Assembly (NCBI GenBank): GCA_009699615.1
Contig: WLNV01000047.1
Coordinates: 1 to 9,661, forward strand
DNA: 9,661 nucleotides
Source of the DNA: Actinomycetota bacterium
GTDB taxonomy: Bacteria > Actinomycetota > Thermoleophilia > Solirubrobacterales > Solirubrobacteraceae
Reading direction: 5' to 3'
The position numbers and the translations under genes were made by a program. Under the pieces are notes generated by a model, which was given only the letters and a program-made list of their open reading frames with translations, was not told where the DNA came from and did not search any database. Positions 1 to 5,123 of the stretch are shown piece by piece; within the stretch, counting starts at the first letter, position 1, and the number at the start of each line of letters is the position of its first letter.

Positions 1-52
1 ACGGTGCGGCCCCCCAGTTCGGTTCGTCGGGCGTATCCTCATAAGCAGCCAA

Positions 53-58
53 AAGGAG
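53..58 (+). promoter_or_regulatory. Ribosome binding site of the PII gene
   Basis: AAGGAG followed by an 8-nt spacer to the ATG at 67. It fixes the start at 67 rather than at the upstream in-frame GTG at 4. No clear promoter is visible in the 52 bases to its left; it may lie outside the window. Confidence 0.75.
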
Positions 59-66
59 CTTGCGTA

Positions 67-438
67 ATGAAGAAGATTGAAGCGATCATCCGTCATGAGG
101 CTTTCGAGCCGATCCGCCTGGAGCTCTTGGAGCTGGGATTCCCGTCGATGACTGTGCTCGAGGTCAAGGGCTCGGGTCGTCAGAAGGGGATCGTCGAGAC
201 CTACCGCGGAGCCGAGTTGACCAACTACCTACGGCCAAAGGTGCAGATCAATTGCGTAGTTTCGGACGCTGACGTCGAAGCTGTCGTCGAGTCGATCCTG
301 AAGCACGGCCGCACCGGCGCGGTCGGGGACGGCAAGATCTTCGTAATGCCGGTAGATGCAGCCTTCCGCGTCCGCACCGGCGAGTCCGGCGAAGAGGTAC
401 TGCAGGCTCATCCTGAAGCGGTGGACGAGGCCAAGTAG
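67..438 (+). CDS. PII-family nitrogen regulatory protein (GlnB/GlnK-like)
   Basis: 123-residue PII signal protein; family members are trimers that bind ATP/ADP and 2-oxoglutarate and control ammonium transport and nitrogen assimilation by protein contact. The product aligns without gaps to canonical GlnB: it opens MKKIEAIIRH, has the T-loop base G35-S-G-R-Q-K-G41, Y46-R-G-A-E50, K58, the C-terminal signature T83-G-x-x-G-D-G-K90-I-F, and R101/R103. The length is slightly above the usual 112 because of a short acidic tail. Residue 51, normally the Tyr that is uridylylated or adenylylated, is Leu. The ATG at 67 is chosen because AAGGAG (53-58) lies 8 nt upstream; the frame stays open to a GTG at 4, but that would add 21 residues not seen in the family. 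No ammonium transporter or glutamine synthetase is visible, so its target is unknown. It is convergent with the lipoprotein gene and is not in the Mce operon. Confidence 0.96.
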   Translation: MKKIEAIIRHEAFEPIRLELLELGFPSMTVLEVKGSGRQKGIVETYRGAELTNYLRPKVQINCVVSDADVEAVVESILKHGRTGAVGDGKIFVMPVDAAFRVRTGESGEEVLQAHPEAVDEAK

Positions 439-460
439 TCGAGCGGCCGCCTACTGGCCT
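428..460. terminator. Candidate bidirectional terminator between convergent genes
   Basis: Inverted repeat: AGGCCAAGTAG (428-438) against CTACTGGCCT (451-460), giving a 10-bp stem with one bulged A and a 12-nt loop that itself contains the palindrome GCGGCCGC (443-450). The TAG stop of the PII gene (436-438) and the complementary CTA of the lipoprotein stop (451-453) both sit in the arms. Only a short T run (460-462) follows on the + strand and there is no T tract on the other side, so intrinsic activity is uncertain. Its place between two convergent stops supports a shared terminator role. Confidence 0.45.
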
Positions 461-1047
461 TTCTGCACAACTTCGCCCGTGGCGGGGTCGACAACCGAAT
501 TCTGAGGGCGGCGCGTGACGTTCACTGTGAGCGACCCGGCTGGGATCCCGCCGCTGGCTGTGACGGCCCTAGCTTTGCCGTTCAAACCGGCTCCGGCGCG
601 GTACTCAATCGTTCTCGTGCCGGGCTGACTCGCGCTCAACAACCAAATGAAGCTCCGTTCAGCGCCGGCTGCGAGCGGTCCCAGCGCCCAAGTGTTGACG
701 TAGGCCGTAGTGCCGTTGATCGGGCCGACGTTGATCACCCAGACCGGGCGAACCGGGTCGGCGACACCAGGCTCCGTGCTGCGGTAGTTAAGTCCGTTGA
801 CGGTCATCGTGATGTCCGGAACCTCGGTTTGGCCGACGTTCTGGACCGTTATCTGAAGCTCCGATGTCTCGCCGAGGCCCTGCTTGCGCGGGAACGAGAC
901 CTTCGAAATCGCGACCTCGTAATCGCCCGACGGCTCGTTCGCGTCCTGCGCATCACCAGAACCACCGCAACCGCTGGCAGTTGCAGCCATTAGGCCGACT
1001 GCTGCGATGCAGCCGAGCTTCCATCCGGATGATGCCGAGCTGCGCAT
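451..1047 (-). CDS. Secreted lipoprotein with a CARDB/Ig-like beta-sandwich domain, function unknown
   Basis: 198-residue predicted lipoprotein. The N-terminus has a signal peptide: R2 and K10 in the n-region, a hydrophobic stretch from L11 to about A22, and a relaxed lipobox A24-S-G-C27, followed by a Gly/Ser/Asp-rich linker. From about Y43 the sequence alternates short beta-like strands, including 'SELQITVQNVGQTEVPDITM' and, further on, 'LGPLAAG' and a 'PGTRTIEYRAG' turn, as in CARDB or DUF11-type Ig-like domains. No catalytic motif is seen. The frame is open upstream to 1356, but that extension would run over the yrbE-like gene and hide the signal peptide, so the ATG at 1047 is chosen. It lacks a clear Shine-Dalgarno; a GTG at 1065 would add six residues. 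It is transcribed divergently from the Mce operon with 165 bp between starts, so an accessory envelope role for Mce transport is possible but is inference. Confidence 0.82.
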   Translation of the reverse strand: MRSSASSGWKLGCIAAVGLMAATASGCGGSGDAQDANEPSGDYEVAISKVSFPRKQGLGETSELQITVQNVGQTEVPDITMTVNGLNYRSTEPGVADPVRPVWVINVGPINGTTAYVNTWALGPLAAGAERSFIWLLSASQPGTRTIEYRAGAGLNGKARAVTASGGIPAGSLTVNVTRRPQNSVVDPATGEVVQKGQ

Positions 1048-1126
1048 GGGTGGCGACGCTAGCACAGGAAGCGCTGCTTGAGGAGGACCTCCAACGCGCC
1101 CAGTTGGCATTTGAGCCGGAAGCTGT

Positions 1127-1156
1127 TTGCGACTACCCCGTCGCCTGTCGTAACAT
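1127..1156 (+). promoter_or_regulatory. Candidate sigma-70-type promoter of the Mce operon
   Basis: TTGCGA (1127-1132), an 18-bp spacer, then TAACAT (1151-1156). Each hexamer matches the consensus at 4 of 6 positions. It lies about 57 bp upstream of the first permease ATG at 1213. High-GC actinobacterial promoters are poorly conserved, so this is only the best candidate seen by eye. Confidence 0.3.
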
Positions 1157-1197
1157 GCGATAACTGCGTAAGTCGCGCGGTTTTTCGCAGGGCAACC

Positions 1198-1208
1198 GGA
1201 GAGGGGGG
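1198..1208 (+). promoter_or_regulatory. Ribosome binding site of the first permease
   Basis: Purine-rich GGAGAGGGGGG, with GGAGAGG (1198-1204) 8 nt before the ATG at 1213. It decides the start, because the reading frame is open back to an ATG at 1078 that would add 45 residues unlike the family. Confidence 0.65.
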
Positions 1209-1212
1209 ACAG

Positions 1213-2019
1213 ATGGCTCGAAGCGCCGCAGACAGATCCATCGCTCCCGCCCGCGACTTCTTTGAGCAGGTCGGCGACATGATGATCCTGACCGGCAAGA
1301 CGATCGTCTCCGCCGTGCGTCCACCGTTCCCCTACGGTGGCGAGTTCATCCTCCAATTCCTCTTCGCGCTGAGGCTTTGCTGGTTCCCGCTGCTGATCTC
1401 AACGGTTGCTTTCGGCTACGGCGCGCCGGGCCTTCAGGCAGCCAACTTCCTCGTTCTTTTCGGTGCATTGGACCGTCTCGGAGGCTTTTTCGTATTGGCC
1501 TCGATCCGTGAATTTGCGCCGCTCGTAACGGCAATCGTGCTGGCCGGGGTTGCCGGAACAGCGATTACCGCCGACCTCGGAGCGCGCAAGATTCGTGAGG
1601 AGCTCGACGCGCTTCAGGTGCTCGGTGTCGACCCGGTCAAGAACCTTGTTGTGCCGCGCTTCCTGGCACTGATGCTTGTCACTGGGCTGTTTGACATCTA
1701 CGCGCTGCTGTTTGGCATCTTCGGCGGAATCATCGCGACGCTCGTCTACCACGCACCGCTAGGGCCGTTCTGGGCAACGTTCTTTACCAACGCCTCGGTC
1801 ACCGATCTTTGGGGTTCGATCCTCAAATGCACCTGTTACGGGGCGATCATCGCGATCGTCTGCTGCTACAAGGGAATGACTGCATCCGGAGGCGCCGCTG
1901 GCGTAGGGCGCGCCGTCAACCAGGCGGTCGTGATCTCATTCCTCGGGATCTTCGCCTTCAACTACGTCTTCACTCAGACGCTGCTCGCTACCCACCCCGA
2001 AATCAACGTGATTCGTTAA
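1213..2019 (+). CDS. MlaE/YrbE-family ABC transporter permease, first subunit
   Basis: 268-residue integral membrane permease of an Mce lipid transporter. Family members form a dimer in the inner membrane that couples ATP hydrolysis to lipid movement through the attached MCE ring. After an amphipathic N-terminal segment (about 10-45) come about five hydrophobic segments, near 48-70, 77-118, 147-180, 203-218 and 236-258. The family hallmark runs from about 118 to 149: an I-T-A-D-L-G lead, E129-E-L-D-A-L-Q-V-L-G-V-D-P, then a V-V-P-R end; this cytoplasmic helix contacts the ATPase. A second conserved stretch, YKGMTASGGAAGVGRA (219-234), is typical of actinobacterial YrbE proteins. This is the first gene of the operon and is followed after 15 nt by a paralogous permease, which suggests a heterodimer like mycobacterial YrbEA/YrbEB. 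Confidence 0.95.
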   Translation: MARSAADRSIAPARDFFEQVGDMMILTGKTIVSAVRPPFPYGGEFILQFLFALRLCWFPLLISTVAFGYGAPGLQAANFLVLFGALDRLGGFFVLASIREFAPLVTAIVLAGVAGTAITADLGARKIREELDALQVLGVDPVKNLVVPRFLALMLVTGLFDIYALLFGIFGGIIATLVYHAPLGPFWATFFTNASVTDLWGSILKCTCYGAIIAIVCCYKGMTASGGAAGVGRAVNQAVVISFLGIFAFNYVFTQTLLATHPEINVIR

Positions 2020-2034
2020 GGGGTTGAGCGAGCG

Positions 2035-2838
2035 ATGAATCCAAATAGCTGGCTCGCCGTCCCTCGCGATCTGCTCGTCTCGTTCGGCGAAATCACGAAG
2101 TTCTGCAGCACGATCGTCGTCGAGGTCGTTGGCCTCAAGGTAATGAAGTTCTTCGGCGAGGCGCTGCGCCAGTCGGGCATTCTGATCGTCTCTTCGGCGC
2201 TCGTGATCTGGGGGCTCGTCTTCATCATCGGCCTGCAGTGCGGCATCGAGGGCGCCTACTTCAACCGCTCGGTCGGGTCACCGGCCTACGCCGGCGTCTT
2301 CGCCGCTTGGTGCGACTTGCGCGAACTTGTCCCGTACGCCTTCGGTTACATGATGGCGGCCAAGGTTGGGACTGGAATCGTCGCCGAGATCGGCTCGATG
2401 CGGATCACGGAGGAGATCGACGCGCTTGAGGTGATGGGGATCGATTCGATGACCTTCCTCTGTGCGACGCGCCTGCTTGCCGCATGGATGGTGCTGCCGT
2501 TCCTCTACATCTCGGCCGTTGGCGCCGGGTTCGCAGCAAGTTATCTGGCCGTCGTGATTCAGATTGGGGAGGTTTCCCAAGGCGGCTATTCGCTGATCTT
2601 CTGGCAGTTCCAAAACCCTCCCGACCTCTTATTCAGCGCCATCAAGGCGATGACAATGGCGACCGTGATCGTGCTCGTTGGCTGTTATTACGGCTACACG
2701 GCGAGCGGCGGCCCGGTCGGGGTGGGAACGGCAACGGCGAAATCAATGGTCCTCAACATCGTGCTGGTGCATCTGATCGGGATGCTCGGCACGCAGCTCT
2801 TCTGGGGCGCAAACCCGCGGGCACCAATCGGAGGCTAA
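2035..2838 (+). CDS. MlaE/YrbE-family ABC transporter permease, second subunit
   Basis: 267-residue permease paralogous to the preceding gene and probably its heterodimer partner. It carries the hallmark coupling segment E126-E-I-D-A-L-E-V-M-G-I-D137, preceded by E118-I-G-S-M, and the later conserved stretch Y218-Y-G-Y-T-A-S-G-G-P-V-G-V-G. Hydrophobic segments lie near 48-68, 84-112, 142-178, 203-220 and 237-257. The D-P and V-x-P-R residues that follow the coupling helix in the first permease are replaced here (D137-S-M-T, then A-T-R), so the two subunits are not equivalent. The start ATG at 2035 is preceded by AAGGGG (2018-2023), which overlaps the previous stop, at an 11-nt spacing. It is followed closely by the ATPase gene. 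Confidence 0.95.
   Translation: MNPNSWLAVPRDLLVSFGEITKFCSTIVVEVVGLKVMKFFGEALRQSGILIVSSALVIWGLVFIIGLQCGIEGAYFNRSVGSPAYAGVFAAWCDLRELVPYAFGYMMAAKVGTGIVAEIGSMRITEEIDALEVMGIDSMTFLCATRLLAAWMVLPFLYISAVGAGFAASYLAVVIQIGEVSQGGYSLIFWQFQNPPDLLFSAIKAMTMATVIVLVGCYYGYTASGGPVGVGTATAKSMVLNIVLVHLIGMLGTQLFWGANPRAPIGG
2830..2834 (+). promoter_or_regulatory. Ribosome binding site of the ATPase gene
   Basis: GGAGG, located in the last codons of the second permease gene. It is 7 nt from the ATG at 2842 but only 4 nt from the in-frame GTG at 2839, so the ATG is preferred. Confidence 0.7.
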
Positions 2839-2841
2839 GTG

Positions 2842-3723
2842 ATGTCAGAGAACGAAAACGACGACCGGCCGCTCGAGCCGGCAGAGCGCGTGAAGGTTGT
2901 TACTGAGGCTGCTCCAGGCGGTGAAGAGGAGTACCGCTGGCATACCGGATTGAACCGGCCCACGGGCGTGCCAGATGCGATTGAATTCATCGATGTCCAC
3001 AAGGCGTTCGGTCGCAACAAGATCCTCAAGGGGCTCAACCTTGGCCTGCCGGAAGGCAAGATCTCAATGATTCTCGGGCCGTCCGGAACGGGCAAGTCGG
3101 TCTGCATCAAGCACATGGTCGGGCTGCTCTATCCGGATGACGGCGACGTGCTGGTCCATGGCGAATCGGTTCCGAACCTGCGTGACGAAGAGCTCTTCGA
3201 GATGCGCAAGAAGTTTGGCGTGCTGTTCCAGGATGGAGCGCTATTCGGTTCAATGAATCTGCTCGACAACGTCGCCTTTCCTCTCCGTCAGCACACCGAC
3301 AAGGCGGAGGAAGAGATCATGGCGATCGTTGATGCGCGCCTAGCCGAGGTGGGGCTTACAGAGGCAGGCGACAAGATGCCAAACGAGCTCTCCGGCGGAA
3401 TGCGTAAGCGCGCCGGGTTTGCGAGGGCCTTGGTGCTCGATCCCGACATCGTGCTCTTCGACGAGCCCGACTCGGGGCTTGATCCCGTCCGCACGGCGCT
3501 TCTCTGCGAACTGATCCAGGAGATCCACCAGGAGAACGGTGGCGCATACACGGTCATCACGCACGACATCATGAGCGCCCGTCGCGTCGCCGAGTACATC
3601 GCTGTGCTGTGGCGTGGGCGGATCGTTGAATCGGGCCCGGCCGAGGAACTGTTCGAATCAGACAACGACTTTGTCCGCCAGTTTCTGTCCGGCTCGGCCC
3701 AAGGCCCGTTGGGGATGGAGTAG
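2842..3723 (+). CDS. ABC transporter ATP-binding protein, MlaF/Mkl (MceG) family
   Basis: 293-residue ATPase that should power the Mce transporter from the cytoplasmic face of the permease pair. All ABC motifs are intact: Walker A G79-P-S-G-T-G-K-S86, Q-loop Q130 in LFQDGALF, signature L183-S-G-G-M-R-K-R, Walker B I203-V-L-F-D-E208 and switch H241 in T-H-D. The D-loop reads D-S-G-L-D-P-V-R-T, characteristic of actinobacterial Mkl/MceG rather than proteobacterial MlaF. About 45 acidic, polar residues precede the ABC fold (which starts near I47), and there is only a short tail after it. Mycobacterial MceG is, as I recall, longer and encoded away from the mce operons; here the gene sits between the permeases and the MCE genes, so this ATPase is probably dedicated to the system. 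The gap to the next gene is 21 nt. Confidence 0.96.
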   Translation: MSENENDDRPLEPAERVKVVTEAAPGGEEEYRWHTGLNRPTGVPDAIEFIDVHKAFGRNKILKGLNLGLPEGKISMILGPSGTGKSVCIKHMVGLLYPDDGDVLVHGESVPNLRDEELFEMRKKFGVLFQDGALFGSMNLLDNVAFPLRQHTDKAEEEIMAIVDARLAEVGLTEAGDKMPNELSGGMRKRAGFARALVLDPDIVLFDEPDSGLDPVRTALLCELIQEIHQENGGAYTVITHDIMSARRVAEYIAVLWRGRIVESGPAEELFESDNDFVRQFLSGSAQGPLGME

Positions 3724-3744
3724 CGCGATCAACGGCTGGCCGAC

Positions 3745-5121
3745 ATGGATGACGGCAGGCGATCGGGCATGAAGCCGGCTCGCGTAGTAACGCTGCTCGT
3801 AGCGGCGGTCGCCGTCGTGCTCGCAGCGGTCGTCCTCTTTGGAGGCAGCTCGAACCCGACCTACGTCTTGACGTTCCAGACGGCGGGTCAGCTGGTCAAG
3901 GACAACGACGTTCAGGTTGGTGGCCGCCGAGTCGGCAAGGTCAGCGCCATTGAGCTGACGGCTGATAATCAAGCGAATGTCACGATCGAAGTCCAGGAGC
4001 CGTACGCGCCACTGCACGAAGGCACGACGGCAATCATGCGCGCAACCTCGCTCTCCGGTGTTGCGAACCGCTACATCGCCTTGACGCCGGGCCCCCAGAA
4101 CGCTCCCTTGATCAACGAAGGCGAGACGATTCCGGTAGATCAGACAACGACGATCGTTGACCTCGACCAACTCTTCAACACACTCGACCCGGAGACCACG
4201 CAGGGCTTGGCGCAGGTGATTCAAGGTTTCGGAACCTGGTATCGGCGTCGCGGAGTCGACGCCCGCAGGGGACTGCCGTACCTCTCTCCGGCGCTGAATT
4301 CGACGATCGGGTTGATCGAGAAGATCAACAGCGACCAGCCGGCGCTCGAGCAGATGGTTCAGAACACCTCATCGGTCGTCGGCACGCTGGCCGCGGAGGG
4401 GCCGACTCTGACGAACCTCGTCACGAACGCAAACATCAGCCTCGGAGCGATCGGCGACGAAAACGAGTCGCTGGCTGAAGCGCTGCAGTACCTGCCGCAG
4501 ACTTTGCGGCGCGGCAGCACAACCTTCGTCAACCTGCGAACGACGCTCGGCGCCGTTGACCAGCTCGTTGCCGTCTCGCTGCCAGCAACGAAGAATCTTG
4601 CCCCATTCCTGACCGATTTGGACCCGCTGCTCAAGCAGGCAAAGCCGACGATCACCGACCTCTCTCTGACGGTCAGCAAGCCCGGCAAGAACAACGACTT
4701 CACCTCGCTGATGCAGGACGCCCCGGCGCTCAACAGTGGTGCGCAGAAGGCCTTCCCGGCCTCGATCAAGGCGATCAACGACTCGTTGCCAACGCTCTCC
4801 TACGCGAGGCCCTACGCGCCGGAGTTCGTCGGCTTCCTCCGCGACTTCGGGCAGAGCACAGCCAACTACGACGCCAACGGCCACTACGCGCGCGCCTCAC
4901 CGGCTTTCGGGGCCTTCAACTACAACGGCTCGTCGCTCGACTACCTTGGCGTCAACCGCGACGCATGGGAGCAGAACGGGCCATCGATCGTGCCGCGCTG
5001 CCCTGGCGCAGCGTCGCAGGCTCCGCCTGACGGCAGCGCTCCATGGCAGGCTCCGCTGTATCCGTCGACGACCACGCTGATCGGCTGCAACCCCGCGATC
5101 GTGCCACCGGGGAGCTGGTAA
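3745..5121 (+). CDS. MCE-domain (MlaD-family) protein, first of the series
   Basis: 458-residue Mce transporter subunit. It has a cytoplasmic N-terminus, one membrane anchor (about V14-F32), an MCE domain (about 38-115, with V-G-G-R-R-V-G-K-V at 58-66), a long helical region (about 140-360) and a polar tail. MCE proteins form hexameric rings that shield lipids between membrane and envelope exterior. After the MCE domain comes G-F-G-T-W-Y-R-R-R-G-V-D, a divergent version of a motif shared with the other paralogues. The tail contains Y375-D-A-N-G-H-Y-A-R383 and the protein's only two cysteines, C419 and C448. The start is ambiguous: ATG at 3745 (used here) or ATG at 3769, which also leaves the anchor intact; neither has a strong Shine-Dalgarno. 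It lies 21 nt after the ATPase gene and 2 nt before the next MCE gene. The substrate is unknown. Confidence 0.93.
   Translation: MDDGRRSGMKPARVVTLLVAAVAVVLAAVVLFGGSSNPTYVLTFQTAGQLVKDNDVQVGGRRVGKVSAIELTADNQANVTIEVQEPYAPLHEGTTAIMRATSLSGVANRYIALTPGPQNAPLINEGETIPVDQTTTIVDLDQLFNTLDPETTQGLAQVIQGFGTWYRRRGVDARRGLPYLSPALNSTIGLIEKINSDQPALEQMVQNTSSVVGTLAAEGPTLTNLVTNANISLGAIGDENESLAEALQYLPQTLRRGSTTFVNLRTTLGAVDQLVAVSLPATKNLAPFLTDLDPLLKQAKPTITDLSLTVSKPGKNNDFTSLMQDAPALNSGAQKAFPASIKAINDSLPTLSYARPYAPEFVGFLRDFGQSTANYDANGHYARASPAFGAFNYNGSSLDYLGVNRDAWEQNGPSIVPRCPGAASQAPPDGSAPWQAPLYPSTTTLIGCNPAIVPPGSW
5109..5114 (+). promoter_or_regulatory. Ribosome binding site of the second MCE gene
   Basis: GGGGAG, 9 nt upstream of a GTG at 5124. 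It supports GTG as the start codon, rather than the ATG at 5043 that overlaps the end of the first MCE gene and would put 27 polar residues before the membrane anchor. Confidence 0.65.
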
Positions 5122-5123
5122 CG

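Larger units (their letters stand above)
1048..1212. other. Divergent intergenic region between the lipoprotein gene and the Mce operon
   Basis: 165 bp of non-coding DNA between the two divergent starts, the only sizeable spacer in the window. It must hold the operon promoter unless transcription comes from further upstream. It contains a candidate + strand promoter (1127-1156), two overlapping short dyads (1082-1092 and 1091-1107) and a purine-rich ribosome binding site next to the first permease. No small gene is convincing here. Confidence 0.7.

Noticed and set aside
1081..1086. Perfect AGGAGG in the divergent spacer, as a ribosome binding site for a small gene
   Set aside because: No ATG, GTG or TTG occurs at a proper distance downstream on the + strand, and on the minus strand the complementary GGAGG is too far from the lipoprotein start.
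1048..1356. N-terminal extension of the lipoprotein frame up to 1356
   Set aside because: It would overlap the first permease gene and its control region and would put about 100 unrelated residues before an evident signal peptide and lipobox.
3721..3744. The ATPase and first MCE genes lie in the same frame, separated by one TAG and seven sense codons
   Set aside because: A read-through fusion would place a membrane anchor after a cytoplasmic ATPase that is already complete. No stop-codon context or structure suggesting recoding was seen, and sharing a frame has a one-in-three chance.
3658..4884. Minus-strand open frames of 188 and 171 codons (4224-3658 and 4884-4369)
   Set aside because: Both are antisense to the ATPase or first MCE gene, have no recognisable domain and show the same Arg-rich shadow composition.
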